Source: an uncultured Crocinitomix sp. (GTDB lineage: Bacteria > Bacteroidota > Bacteroidia > Flavobacteriales_D > Crocinitomicaceae). From it: 39,845 bases of DNA. A program made the translations under genes and the position numbers. The notes below the pieces were generated by a model. It ran no database searches. It saw only the letters and a program-made list of their open reading frames with translations, and had not been told where the DNA came from. This document shows positions 30,041-38,101 of this stretch, in pieces (within the stretch, counting starts at the first letter, position 1; the number at the start of each line of letters is the position of its first letter). Location: contig CAKZON010000119.1 in assembly GCA_937136425.1 (NCBI GenBank), positions 1-39,845 of the forward strand, written 5' to 3'.

Positions 30041-31144
30041 TTAATATTCAATTATGTCTAATTCCGAGCATTCATCAGGTGTTGGGGGCTCTAATTTATT
30101 TATCATTCTTTCCAAAATATTAGGAGGAAGTGGATATTCTCTGTTTTTGTTCCGCTTTATTAATTCGTTATAGGAGACTTCCATGTATACAATTTTGACT
30201 TGTGCACCATAATCTGAAAAGAGCCGAATAAGCTTGCCACGTAATTGTCTTGTAATATTTGTGGCATTCCATACAAACGGTTGTTTGGCTCTTAAATATT
30301 GTCGTGCCATTTCTGTACCTATTTGAACTACTTTTCCATTTCCAGATTTGTTTGTAGGTTTAATTCTATTCGCTCTTCTTATTGCGTCCAACGAGATGCA
30401 TGGAATGTTTTTCAAGCGCTCCTTGACAAAAGTATCTTTACCAGACCCTGGTAACCCACACATTAAAATAACCTCAAAATCATTTTTTTTAAAAGGTTCA
30501 TAAAAACGAGATGAATCTTCTTTTAGAAAATAGTTAAACTGACTTTCTTTAGAAGGAAATGGGTATGCTTGTTTCCAACAATTGAGTTCTTGACACAAAG
30601 CTTTAAAGTAACCTAGGCGGTCAAGTAAATCTTGCTGGTCATTACACTTTCTACCTAAAATATCTGCTTTAGCTAAAATGTATAAATGAAAAGTATTGAT
30701 GCTTAATGCTGTTTTTAACAACAATAACTCAAAATTTGGTTTTTCAATTGCCCAAATGGGCAAACCATGATAACGCACTAACTTAGCTACATACTCTCTA
30801 GTAGCATATGGTGTGTCACCTTCTCTGTATAGCAGTTTTCGAACCGTTTTCTCTCCCTTTTTTGCATGCCCAGGTGAAGTTATGCGCCCATCATCAATGA
30901 TTGTAGTAGACCTTTTTTCAATATCATGCATCAAGGCTGCTGCAAAAATGAGATGTTGCTCATTCTTTGGTAAGTTCTTAAATTCTTCCAATTGTTGCAA
31001 GGCCTCTACAACCATTTGGGTATGTATATAAACATCTCCCTCGGCGTGATAAATTGCATCTTGTGGGACACCTTTCATATCAGACAACCAAGTGAATTTA
31101 TTGGTTAGTTCTTCAAAATTATATGTATTGTTTATTTTCCACAT
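30041..31144 (-). CDS. HD-domain polynucleotide kinase (RNA end-healing enzyme)
   Basis: A 367-residue two-domain protein. The N-terminal half is an HD phosphohydrolase (IYHAEGDVYIHTQ, AAALMHDIEK, SPGHAKKGE, VRYHGLP, ILAKADILGR), likely to remove 3' or 2',3'-cyclic phosphates. The C-terminal half, from about residue 225, is a P-loop kinase (LMCGLPGSGKDTF, ISLDAIRR, FVWNATNITRQLRGKL, ELIKRNKNRE) like T4 Pnk-type 5'-OH kinases. Such HD-kinase fusions accompany RNA ligases, for example in Deinococcus. The ATG at 31144 is chosen because AAGGAG precedes it at good spacing; an upstream ATG at 31183 has none. It overlaps the RNA ligase stop by 13 bases, so the two are translationally coupled and probably act in sequence: heal, then seal. 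Confidence 0.87.
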   Translation of the reverse strand: MWKINNTYNFEELTNKFTWLSDMKGVPQDAIYHAEGDVYIHTQMVVEALQQLEEFKNLPKNEQHLIFAAALMHDIEKRSTTIIDDGRITSPGHAKKGEKTVRKLLYREGDTPYATREYVAKLVRYHGLPIWAIEKPNFELLLLKTALSINTFHLYILAKADILGRKCNDQQDLLDRLGYFKALCQELNCWKQAYPFPSKESQFNYFLKEDSSRFYEPFKKNDFEVILMCGLPGSGKDTFVKERLKNIPCISLDAIRRANRIKPTNKSGNGKVVQIGTEMARQYLRAKQPFVWNATNITRQLRGKLIRLFSDYGAQVKIVYMEVSYNELIKRNKNREYPLPPNILERMINKLEPPTPDECSELDIIEY

Positions 31145-31836
31145 GTGGTACTCCTTTCTGACAATAGCGCAGCACGTTTCCAATTTCTAGTCCAATGCTC
31201 ATCTGTTTTAACATGATCTTTACGGACATATTTAAACACGTTTTGTGCAAAATCGTTAACGGCATATGCATTAGAATTACGTGTTACAATGCCTTCCATT
31301 AAACATGGTGCTTTTGAATTTGCATCAATTGATTGAAGTGTGCTATTGTTATTTGTTAAAGTTAATATTTCGTTTTTGTATTCTTTTTCTTGTGTTGGTT
31401 TTACCAAACTAACTTCCGGAACTGTTGGGAAATCCATTAGGTTAGCATAAAATTTAGTTTCTTCCCATGAAAGCCACTGATCCTTATCCCGCACACCAAA
31501 CACAAAAAAGTGTTGATTTAGTTTTTGGTACTCAATGGAATGAATGGCGTATAAATTTTCACCAAAAATTTCGAGGTCACCAAGGTCACGCTTTAACCAG
31601 GTCCATTTTTCTTTTAAATAGTTAGCCCATGGATGCCGTGTTGGAGTAGCATGAGAACGGGCAAAAACGCCAATTTTACTAATGCAAGTATTTTCTCCAT
31701 CTAATTTTTCGGTATGAACAACATTGTTAATGGCTTGTAATTGTTGCCAATAATCATGGTTGATTCTATCATCACTGGTGGTACCAGGTGAAAACGGATA
31801 ATGATATGTGCGGCCGTATTTTCTTGAAATACTCAT
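31132..31836 (-). CDS. ATP-dependent RNA ligase
   Basis: A 234-residue nucleotidyltransferase. Motif I is VHTEKLDGENT, with the Lys that would take AMP; Ia/III-like segments are VFARSHATPTRHPW and LEIFGENLYAIHSIEY, then FFVFGVRD; motif IV is LMEGIVTRN; motif V is VFKYVRKDHVKT. The N-terminal KYGRTYHYPFSPGTTSDDR is typical of the small RNA-ligase group of bacteria and phages. It would join 3'-OH and 5'-phosphate RNA ends, which the kinase encoded next produces. Its stop overlaps the kinase start; it lies 46 bases after the Ntn-hydrolase gene. Confidence 0.9.
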   Translation of the reverse strand: MSISRKYGRTYHYPFSPGTTSDDRINHDYWQQLQAINNVVHTEKLDGENTCISKIGVFARSHATPTRHPWANYLKEKWTWLKRDLGDLEIFGENLYAIHSIEYQKLNQHFFVFGVRDKDQWLSWEETKFYANLMDFPTVPEVSLVKPTQEKEYKNEILTLTNNNSTLQSIDANSKAPCLMEGIVTRNSNAYAVNDFAQNVFKYVRKDHVKTDEHWTRNWKRAALLSERSTTCGK

Positions 31837-31882
31837 AGTTATTGTTTTAATTGTTTGCCCACTAACTGTTATTGCTATTTAC

Positions 31883-32827
31883 TTAAAATAGTTGGTAGGT
31901 TCCCTTTTTGGGATTGAAATATATTTGCTGCATTGTAATTCCCAACCTTACATCAATGTCTGATAAAACAGTGTGTACATTCTTTGGTGTGAACGTAGTT
32001 TTGTTATTTATTAATTCTTCTATTCGTTCGTATCTGCTACATGATGTTTCTGCCAATTGGTCAACTTCTGACTGATAACTTGATTGAATTAATTTATAGT
32101 CATTAGTTACTATTATTTTTCCATTTTTAGCAGTTCGAATTTCTCCTTTTGTTGGTGTACGTTCAATCACGGCAATTTCGTTTGATTTTACACCGCAAAC
32201 TAGCAGTAAACAATCTGCTGCAATTGGCGTGTTTTTTAACCATTCCACAGCCTGATTAAATGAGTTTGCTAGTTCTAAGGTTTTTCGTATTAAATAAACC
32301 ACAGGTTCTTCAGTAGAAAATGGATCATTACTTGAAACAGCATTTAGTGAAATTGAAAATTTACCAATTGCCATACCTGAAAGGCAACCTGTGAAACCTG
32401 GCCAACCTACAGTAATGTATTCATTTTTACCATTTATATATCGTGTAACCAAGCTGTGTGTGCTGAGGTCATTATCATTAGAATACCAATCTAAATTGCG
32501 CCCATGAACTGGGGTTCCGTTGTTTGCAACTGCAAAAGCAGAACAGCCTAATACAATTTTTAGCGCATCATAATAAAGGTTGCCAACCAAAACATTGGTT
32601 AGTGGCATTTGCATTTGTTTGCCAATGCTTTCCAATTCTGAATAATGTTCTGCTGACATATAGCTTTGCGCATACATATCTAACACAGCGATATATTCTT
32701 TTGGAACAAGTTGTAAAATTTCGCCTGAAAAAAAGTTTAATAGTGCATTAAATCCTTCTTTGTATTCGGTGAGTTGTGTCCAACGCTGGTCGGGTGGTTT
32801 TGATAGGTCAATGATTAGTTCTTTCAT
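31883..32827 (-). CDS. Acid ceramidase/NAAA-like Ntn hydrolase
   Basis: A 314-residue protein of the choloylglycine-hydrolase/N-acylethanolamine amidase group. The N-terminus has the NAAA-beta pattern (IIDLSKPPDQRWTQL). The putative nucleophile Cys opens LGCSAFAVANNGTPVHGRNLDW, followed by YITVGWPGFTGCLSGMAIGKFSISLNA and later EIAVIERTP and IIVTNDY. Such enzymes mature by self-cleavage just before the Cys and hydrolyse amide bonds of N-acyl lipids. No signal peptide is visible, so it seems cytoplasmic. The ATG at 32827 is preferred because it starts directly at the conserved N-terminal strand. Its place among RNA-repair genes is unexpected; it may act on a signal molecule or a modified end. 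Confidence 0.82.
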   Translation of the reverse strand: MKELIIDLSKPPDQRWTQLTEYKEGFNALLNFFSGEILQLVPKEYIAVLDMYAQSYMSAEHYSELESIGKQMQMPLTNVLVGNLYYDALKIVLGCSAFAVANNGTPVHGRNLDWYSNDNDLSTHSLVTRYINGKNEYITVGWPGFTGCLSGMAIGKFSISLNAVSSNDPFSTEEPVVYLIRKTLELANSFNQAVEWLKNTPIAADCLLLVCGVKSNEIAVIERTPTKGEIRTAKNGKIIVTNDYKLIQSSYQSEVDQLAETSCSRYERIEELINNKTTFTPKNVHTVLSDIDVRLGITMQQIYFNPKKGTYQLF

Positions 32828-33002
32828 ATATTTAGTATTTAGTGCTTTGTGTTGAGTTTGCATTGTGGCTTAGGGATTGGCAGCATTGTTTGAGCTCATT
32901 CAAAGCAATGCATTACTGTACCACTAAGCAACAAACATTGAATAGCGAGTGCAGAAAGCCCGACTCAAGTTTGCTTGAGAAAGCCCCTAATGAAACGAGT
33001 GA

Positions 33003-33488
33003 TTATTTTTTAGCTATTTTACTTTTGACACGAGCCTTTTCATTTTTAAAGAAGTCAGTGTCTGAATTGAAAATGGTAGTGTTAATGGCACGATTGTATA
33101 GTTTAACGGCTTTTTTAAAATTGCCTTTTTTTTCGGCAATTGTTGCGCGGCGGTGTATAAGTGTTGCATGACAAATGCCTGGAATTGTTGCAGCAAAATT
33201 TATTAAGCGCTTTGCAAAGTCAAAATCATTAATATCAATTGCCCAACGTATAAAGTAGTAATAGGTTTGGATGTGATTGATGTCGTTTGATAGTGATTTT
33301 TCAAAATAATACTTAGCCTGATCGAAATTGTACAGATGTTCCATATTAAAACGCCCCATTAAACAATTAGCGTCTGAATCATTTTCATCATAACTCAGCG
33401 CATAATTAATGGCCTCTAAAAATTCTGTCAAATCATAAGGATACTGGTCCAATGCTTTGATGTAATATGTGTTAGCGAGTGTATTCAT
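33003..33488 (-). CDS. TPR-like repeat protein in the RNA-repair operon
   Basis: About 161 residues, almost all helical, with repeats of TPR/Sel1-like spacing: DLTEFLEAINYALSYDEND, LMGRFNMEHLYNFDQAKYYFEKSLSND, YYFIRWAIDINDFDFAKRLINFA, RRATIAEKKGNFKKAVKLYNRA. The K/A-x-x-Y/F-x-K/RA pattern is typical of tetratricopeptide repeats, which bind partner proteins. An ATG at 33488 is taken as start; a TTG at 33521 that overlaps the prfH stop by 11 bases is also possible and would favour translational coupling. A scaffold or adaptor role for the repair enzymes is inferred. After its stop come about 175 bases with a CTCAAG/CTTGAG hairpin before the hydrolase gene. Confidence 0.72.
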   Translation of the reverse strand: MNTLANTYYIKALDQYPYDLTEFLEAINYALSYDENDSDANCLMGRFNMEHLYNFDQAKYYFEKSLSNDINHIQTYYYFIRWAIDINDFDFAKRLINFAATIPGICHATLIHRRATIAEKKGNFKKAVKLYNRAINTTIFNSDTDFFKNEKARVKSKIAKK

Positions 33489-33510
33489 TTCGATTAGCTG
33501 TTTATGTTTG

Positions 33511-34203
33511 TCAACTGTCAATATGTTTTGACTGACGGTGCTTTTGACGTTCGTCTCGAAATTTTTTAGGACGGTGATTTGGTTTAAAATTGCTGCCTTT
33601 AAAAATTTTGATTGGATTGCCTCTTTCTAGTTCAGTGTGTTGTTGCCAGTTTTCTTTTTTTGTGTTTTTTAATTGTTCTAATTGGTCAGACTGTAATGCT
33701 ATTAATAACTTGGCTTTTGCAGCTTTTTTATTTTGTAATTGCGATTTTGAATCGCGTGCAACGGCTGCAATGCCAGTTGGTATATGTATAGCGCGCACGG
33801 CAGTTTCAACTTTGTTGACATGCTGTCCGCCTGGTCCGCCAGCTCGAAAAGTTTCATATTTTATGTTTGAATCTTTTAACGAGCGATAATTTTTTGAGGA
33901 TCCGGTGACTTCACTTATTCCAACAAACCAATTTTTGCGTTTGTGAAATTTGCGAAATGGACTTTGTCCTATCCATTGAACGGTGCCGATCCATTCTTTT
34001 AAAAAGGCACTGTTATCTTTTCCTTCCAATTGAATGATTGCTGAGTTGAATGTGTTTTTCTCGTCTGCTTTTTCCTTTGAGATTAAGATAGGCTTTAGGC
34101 CGTTGGTTTTTGCGTCTGCCATGAGTAGTTTTACAACTTTTGCAACTACCCAAGCACATTCGGCCGGTCCTCTTGCTGCTGTTATTTGAATTAAATTGTT
34201 CAT
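33511..34203 (-). CDS. prfH: Peptide chain release factor H (PrfH)
   Basis: A 230-residue class I release-factor-like protein with the catalytic loop FRAGGPGGQHVNKVETAVRA (GGQ present) and the following IHIPTGIAAVARDSKSQLQNKKAA, but without the N-terminal and codon-recognition domains of RF1/RF2. The N-terminal 60 residues (QITAARGPAECAWVVAKVV) are those of PrfH. PrfH is classically encoded next to RtcB-type ligase genes; published work links the pair to release of ribosomes whose 16S decoding centre has been cut, allowing the rRNA to be religated. Here it lies in the same operon as rtcB, after the PcfJ-like gene, with a 12-base spacer. Confidence 0.93.
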   Translation of the reverse strand: MNNLIQITAARGPAECAWVVAKVVKLLMADAKTNGLKPILISKEKADEKNTFNSAIIQLEGKDNSAFLKEWIGTVQWIGQSPFRKFHKRKNWFVGISEVTGSSKNYRSLKDSNIKYETFRAGGPGGQHVNKVETAVRAIHIPTGIAAVARDSKSQLQNKKAAKAKLLIALQSDQLEQLKNTKKENWQQHTELERGNPIKIFKGSNFKPNHRPKKFRDERQKHRQSKHIDS

Positions 34204-34215
34204 TTTAATATTGTG

Positions 34216-35511
34216 TTAAATCCAACTTGGGATTCGTAAATTTTCTTGTTTTGCCCAATTTTTCATTAGTGTTAGGGCTTTGTGACTAATTGTTTTGTTA
34301 TAGCGTGCTTTTGCCTGCACAATTCTTCTAGCTTGCAAGGAGACCTCAATTGTGGCTAAGGTTTCTTCATCACTATGAACAGGCTTTTTTCTAATAGAAA
34401 AAATAGCGCATTTTTTACGGTTACATGAACTTGCATAAGTGGCTACACAGTGGTTCATTCTACGGCCTTCAATTAGCAGTTCTTTTGTTGATTGTAATTC
34501 AAGAATTGTGTAGGAGATTTGTTTTTCACCCTCTCCTTCTTGAATAAACATTTCCGCAATATTACTGCTTGTCCAAATCAATTTACCACCTCGTTGGCGC
34601 ATTGCTTGTTGGTCGTTATGCCATTCATCACTTGCACGAATTAAAGAGTATATTGTTCTTCCTTTTAAACTGTATGCTCTATTTGCTGCTCGTTGAGCCA
34701 ATAAATAATCAATTACTTCTGCAATTTTTTCATAATCAAACATTCCTGCGTGAACGAAAAATAAAATTGCGCCTTCCCAAAAGTCTTCATCTGCAAAATC
34801 AATTCTACCCAATCGTGATCGAAGGATGAAGTTTGCTAGTCTTTCATCACCGCCTTTACCAACAACCTGCGCCCATCTTAATGCCTCTGCAACGTTTAAG
34901 TTTGCTGGGGCTTTACCAAAAGCATGTGCTGTTTTTTTTGTCATGTTAATTGGCATATGGTTTAATTTGCGGATGCTAATTCCAACCCCAATGGCTGTTA
35001 ACCAATTACGCTGTGCTGCACTTCCTGCTTCAAGCCAAACTGAATCTAGAAATTGTGGAACAGGATATGCACAAAATAAGTGACGCAATAATGAAGAGAA
35101 CTGTTTGTGTGGATTATGCGAAGTTTTTTGCCAAGTTTCAATTTCACGAATGAATTTGTTATGGTTTTCAGTAATGTGTTGTAATCCAATTATACAGGCG
35201 TCATTGTCCAGTAATTTCCTGCAATTTTTTTGATCTAAATGCAATAGTAATTCTGTAAAAACTGCCCGTTTTTTAGCCTGTTTTTTTTCTCTGTATCTAA
35301 AATATCCGCTAAAGATTTCACCATTTACAGTGTCAATCCATGCCCCATCTTTTTTAGATGGATCTGCAAGTCTGCGAATTTTCTTTTCGAAAGAAGCACC
35401 TTTTAAATTGGATTTTTTAAGCGATTCGTTAATCGCTAGTTCCCAATTAGCAATTCTTTCAGCATTGGTTTTTCTGTCCTCGTGAGTTATATGTTTTCCT
35501 TTTCGTGCCAT
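34216..35511 (-). CDS. PcfJ-like protein
   Basis: A 431-residue basic protein. The C-terminal 110 residues match the PcfJ domain: LQSTKELLIEGRRMNHCVATY, then CAIFSIRKK, EETLATIEVSLQARRIVQAK and LMKNWAKQENL. The N-terminal 300 residues are helical (FRYREKKQAKKRAVFTELLL, YPVPQFLDSVWLEAG, WLTAIGVGISIRKLNHMPINM). PcfJ proteins were first named on conjugative plasmids but also occur in chromosomes; the molecular role is unknown. The conserved N/H-C-V-x-x-Y and later basic motifs hint at nucleic-acid or metal binding. It lies between rtcB and prfH, so a part in RNA repair is suggested by context only. Confidence 0.75.
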   Translation of the reverse strand: MARKGKHITHEDRKTNAERIANWELAINESLKKSNLKGASFEKKIRRLADPSKKDGAWIDTVNGEIFSGYFRYREKKQAKKRAVFTELLLHLDQKNCRKLLDNDACIIGLQHITENHNKFIREIETWQKTSHNPHKQFSSLLRHLFCAYPVPQFLDSVWLEAGSAAQRNWLTAIGVGISIRKLNHMPINMTKKTAHAFGKAPANLNVAEALRWAQVVGKGGDERLANFILRSRLGRIDFADEDFWEGAILFFVHAGMFDYEKIAEVIDYLLAQRAANRAYSLKGRTIYSLIRASDEWHNDQQAMRQRGGKLIWTSSNIAEMFIQEGEGEKQISYTILELQSTKELLIEGRRMNHCVATYASSCNRKKCAIFSIRKKPVHSDEETLATIEVSLQARRIVQAKARYNKTISHKALTLMKNWAKQENLRIPSWI

Positions 35512-35555
35512 TTTCCATGTTTTAATAGGACTGTTTTACTAGTCGTTTTCAAGAT

Positions 35556-35639
35556 GAAAAGAGCAAAGCCAAAGGATTTATTTACCCCCCTTTACGCTTC
35601 AATGCTATCTGCTCTTTATCCAATGTTTTTGCTCTTTTC
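35556..35639 (-). promoter_or_regulatory. Inverted repeat between rtcB and the PcfJ-like gene
   Basis: GAAAAGAGCAAA (35556-35567) and TTTGCTCTTTTC (35628-35639) are a perfect 12-bp inverted repeat with a 60-base loop; another GCTCTTT at 35611 offers an alternative pairing. It may set RNA stability or processing within the operon. Confidence 0.45.
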
Positions 35640-35662
35640 TCTTGTTTTAAAAATTTGTTCAT
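35582..35662 (-). CDS. Possible 26-residue lysine-rich peptide
   Basis: ATG at 35662 opens MNKFLKQEKRAKTLDKEQIA followed by LKRKGG and stop: 26 residues with nine Lys/Arg. It fills most of the 180-base rtcB to PcfJ gap, on the operon strand. No clear ribosome-binding site. Could be a basic RNA-binding micropeptide or chance. Confidence 0.25.
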   Translation of the reverse strand: MNKFLKQEKRAKTLDKEQIALKRKGG

Positions 35663-35693
35663 TTGCTATTGCCATTTAAATAATCAGTTCAAC

Positions 35694-37100
35694 TTAGTCT
35701 TTACACATGCGCACAATGCGCGGTGTAAATTTTCCTTCTACCTTCACCAAATCAGTTTGATTGGCCATGACTTGTTCTATGTCTTTGTAAGCAAAAGGTG
35801 CTTCGTCTAATCCGCCGCCAATTAAGGTGACTTTGGCTTTTTTTAATTCTTTTCGCAATTCTGAACCTGTATAGGATGCCTTTGCTTTTGAGCGTGAAAA
35901 CTTTCTTCCAGCTCCGTGCGAAGCTGAGTTCAATGATCCCGCATTTCCTAACCCAGAAACAATGTAGCCGCTAGTGGCCATTGATCCTGGGATTATTCCA
36001 AGTTCGCCTAATTTTGCTGGTGTTGCGCCTTTGCGGTGTACGATTAATTCTTCTCCGTCTGGCTGCATCTCTTTCCAAGCAAAGTTGTGATGGTTTTCAA
36101 CCTTAGCAAGCGGTTTTAATCCAATTGCTTTGGCTAATTTTTGATGAATTACATCATGACAAGCTTTTGCATAATCGCCAGCTAAATTCATTGATAGCCA
36201 ATACTCTTGGCCCTCAGCAGTGTTCATGTCTAACCATGCTAAATGCTGTGCACCTCTTGGTAGTCGGCACACATCCATTGCAACTGATTTGTAATAGTTG
36301 GCAATTGTTGCGCCAAGTCCCCTTGAACCGGAATGAGATACGAGTCCCAAATAAGTTCCGGCTGGAACACCCATTGCGTTACCGCGTTTTAATTCAACCT
36401 CCCCAAATTCAACAAAGTGGTTTCCACCGCCAGATGTACCAATTTGACTGATGGCTTTTCCACGCAAGGTTTTGAGCAATTCTGTTTCTTGAAATTCAGG
36501 TCGTTCTAAAATTTCGTGCTCTGTAAAACCTTCGCGTGTTTTTACCAGTCCAAAATGTGTTTCATCTTGCAGGGCGGTTTTCAATTTGTGCGGCTGTTTT
36601 TTAAATATTTCAGTTGACACATCAAAAATAGTGAGTGCCATTCTGCAGCCAATATCCAATCCTACTGCATAGGGGATTACTTCATTTTTCGTAGCTAATA
36701 CACCTCCAATTGGCAGGCCATAACCTACATGTGCATCTGGCATCATTGCGCCTTTTTTTGCAATTGGAATACTCATAGCTAAATCCATTTGGTGGATGGC
36801 ATTTTGCGAAATAAATTTTTTGCCAAATACGGAATAAGGCTTAACTTCTGGCTTTAGTTTGTATGCTGTGAACTCTTCTTTTTCCACAATTTCCATAAAT
36901 TCTTCGGCCAATGGAGATAAAAACTCGTGATCTGCGTATTTTTCTGGCTTTGCTAGAACGTTTTCTAGCAATTCAATTTTCTCTGTTTTTTTTAAATATT
37001 TGTAATGAGTCGCCATTATGTTAATGGCTAAACTTTTTCCTTTGTCTGAATAGAATCCTAGCTTTCTAAGATCTTTTCCTCTTAATTTTTGTTTGCCCAT
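35694..37100 (-). CDS. rtcB: RtcB-family RNA ligase
   Basis: A 468-residue RNA-splicing ligase that joins 2',3'-cyclic phosphate or 3'-phosphate ends to 5'-OH ends using GTP and Mn2+. The signature blocks are all there: PDAHVGYGLPIGGVLA, VGLDIGCRMAL (metal Asp/Cys), GTSGGGNHFVEFG, LVSHSGSRGLG (metal His), VENHHNFAW, IVHRKGATPA, GSMATSGYIVSG and SASHGAGRKFSRSKA (the His that is guanylated), with a C-terminal APFAYKDIEQVM. It overlaps the end of the unknown basic protein gene by 19 bases, so the pair is translationally coupled. With prfH two genes on, it fits the RtcB-PrfH ribosome-repair pairing; with the tRNA array nearby, tRNA is a further possible substrate. Confidence 0.95.
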   Translation of the reverse strand: MGKQKLRGKDLRKLGFYSDKGKSLAINIMATHYKYLKKTEKIELLENVLAKPEKYADHEFLSPLAEEFMEIVEKEEFTAYKLKPEVKPYSVFGKKFISQNAIHQMDLAMSIPIAKKGAMMPDAHVGYGLPIGGVLATKNEVIPYAVGLDIGCRMALTIFDVSTEIFKKQPHKLKTALQDETHFGLVKTREGFTEHEILERPEFQETELLKTLRGKAISQIGTSGGGNHFVEFGEVELKRGNAMGVPAGTYLGLVSHSGSRGLGATIANYYKSVAMDVCRLPRGAQHLAWLDMNTAEGQEYWLSMNLAGDYAKACHDVIHQKLAKAIGLKPLAKVENHHNFAWKEMQPDGEELIVHRKGATPAKLGELGIIPGSMATSGYIVSGLGNAGSLNSASHGAGRKFSRSKAKASYTGSELRKELKKAKVTLIGGGLDEAPFAYKDIEQVMANQTDLVKVEGKFTPRIVRMCKD

Positions 37101-37771
37101 TTTGGTTCTTTTATTAGTTCGTTTAGTGAGGTGTGCTTGAATTTTCCAAGCGACATTCTCGTTTTTCTTCTGTCTTTGATTGTATCGTCAATTTCCCATC
37201 TGCTGCTACTGCCGTAGCGGGTTGTGTATGAAATTCCGTACCACCCTTTTTTTATTAATTGTTGGTCTATTAAATCCAATCTTTCAATTATTGAGGGATC
37301 AATTATTTTAGAATGTGTTGTATACGCTCGTTTAAATTTTATTTTGTGCGCATGTTTCGGTATTCTAACGTAATATCTCCTCCGTGTTTTTTTATTTGCT
37401 TTGAAAAAGAATGCGGTACAATACCGCTTGGCTTTTTCACTTAGTTTACTGTATGACTTGTGGCTTAAAGTTGGAATGCCGCGATAAATCAAATGTTCTG
37501 ATTCTGCTGTGTCCCATCTTTTTTGTGCTTGTTCCTTTGTTTTGCCCCAATAGCTTCGATTCAATTTTTGAACTATTTCTTCAATCTCAGGTTGGCACTT
37601 ATAGCGTTCAAGTTGTGGCATTAGCCTTAGCTCTATGTACCATCCGTGTCGTATAGGTTTTTCTAATTTTTTATAACCTAAATCTTTCAGTTTTCGGTAG
37701 AGACTCCAACTTTCTTTCAATAAACTTCTAACTTCCTTTTTCCTATGTTCTTTTATTGATGCAGGTTTCAT
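37082..37771 (-). CDS. Unknown basic protein heading the RNA-repair operon
   Basis: A 229-residue protein with very high Lys/Arg and many aromatic residues (KEVRSLLKESWSLYRKLKDLGY, RHGWYIELRLMPQLERYKC, KRYCTAFFFKANKKTRRRYYV, SYTTRYGSSSRWEIDDTIKD). No signal peptide or membrane segment. I do not recognise a family. The RHGWYIEL and R-Y-Y-V-R-I-P motifs and the basic charge would suit RNA or ribosome binding. It is the first gene after the attenuator-like leader and overlaps rtcB by 19 bases, so it is probably needed in fixed ratio with the ligase. A short out-of-frame reading frame ends ATGA on its start codon. Confidence 0.75.
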   Translation of the reverse strand: MKPASIKEHRKKEVRSLLKESWSLYRKLKDLGYKKLEKPIRHGWYIELRLMPQLERYKCQPEIEEIVQKLNRSYWGKTKEQAQKRWDTAESEHLIYRGIPTLSHKSYSKLSEKAKRYCTAFFFKANKKTRRRYYVRIPKHAHKIKFKRAYTTHSKIIDPSIIERLDLIDQQLIKKGWYGISYTTRYGSSSRWEIDDTIKDRRKTRMSLGKFKHTSLNELIKEPKWANKN

Positions 37772-37793
37772 CTTCTAATTTTATAATTCATGA

Positions 37794-37815
37794 CTGAATG
37801 GTTTAATGCATTCAG
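37794..37815. promoter_or_regulatory. Inverted repeat near the operon start
   Basis: CTGAATG, 8 bases, CATTCAG: perfect 7-bp arms, 23 bases upstream of the start of the first RNA-repair gene and overlapping the start of the plus-strand 40-codon ORF. Candidate operator or mRNA hairpin. Confidence 0.4.
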
Positions 37816-37928
37816 AATTTAAAGAAGGTGATCGGGAGTTTTCGTTTGAGCTAATCCGAAAAGAAGCTCGAAGAATTGCCATGTTGATTGTGAACTTGAA
37901 AACACAAGCTGAATCAAATAACGATTGA
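37806..37928 (+). CDS. Possible 40-residue protein, divergent to the operon
   Basis: ATG at 37806 gives MHSEFKEGDREFSFELIRKE, then ARRIAMLIVNLKTQAESNND and stop: an amphipathic helical peptide. No promoter box was found. It lies opposite the operon leader and could be a remnant or a small regulator. Confidence 0.3.
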   Translation: MHSEFKEGDREFSFELIRKEARRIAMLIVNLKTQAESNND

Positions 37929-38027
37929 TGCGAAAATGAATTTTGACGGATGAAGAGCCTATAATCAACCCAATTGAATAAACAGAAAAAAATGACTCTA
38001 AAACCGTTCCTCGTTTTTCTAGAAACG

Positions 38028-38101
38028 AAAAATCCCGATCACTTGGACCGGGATTCGAATATATTCTAAAGTCTAAACTAGCCGTTTAGCTTTTCCCGAT
38101 C
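38028..38101 (-). promoter_or_regulatory. Attenuator: antiterminator/terminator pair of the RNA-repair operon
   Basis: Minus strand, in transcription order. Arm 1 is GATCGGGA (38101-38094), inside the leader ORF. A hairpin CTAAAC/GTTTAG follows (38089-38073). Arm 2 is TCCCGGTC (38053-38046) and arm 3 is GATCGGGA (38040-38033), followed by TTTTT (38032-38028). Arms 2 and 3, extended to AATCCCGGTC/GATCGGGATT, make a 10-bp terminator with a 5-base loop. Arm 1 can instead pair with arm 2 over 8 bp, which would prevent the terminator. This is the geometry of amino-acid-operon attenuators. The pairings are seen in the sequence; regulation is inferred. Confidence 0.72.

Noticed and set aside
34216..35511. 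TROVE/Ro60 protein (often near RtcB)
   Set aside because: The conserved C-terminal MNHCVATY and ETLATIEV blocks point to PcfJ, and no vWA/MIDAS motif is visible.
35482..35679. 65-codon plus-strand frame opposite the rtcB gap
   Set aside because: It overlaps the start of the PcfJ-like gene, has no promoter and crosses the inverted repeat.
38041..38090. A further tRNA gene, suggested by ATTCGAATCCCGG
   Set aside because: No acceptor, D-arm or anticodon arm can be drawn; the sequence is better explained as attenuator arm 2.
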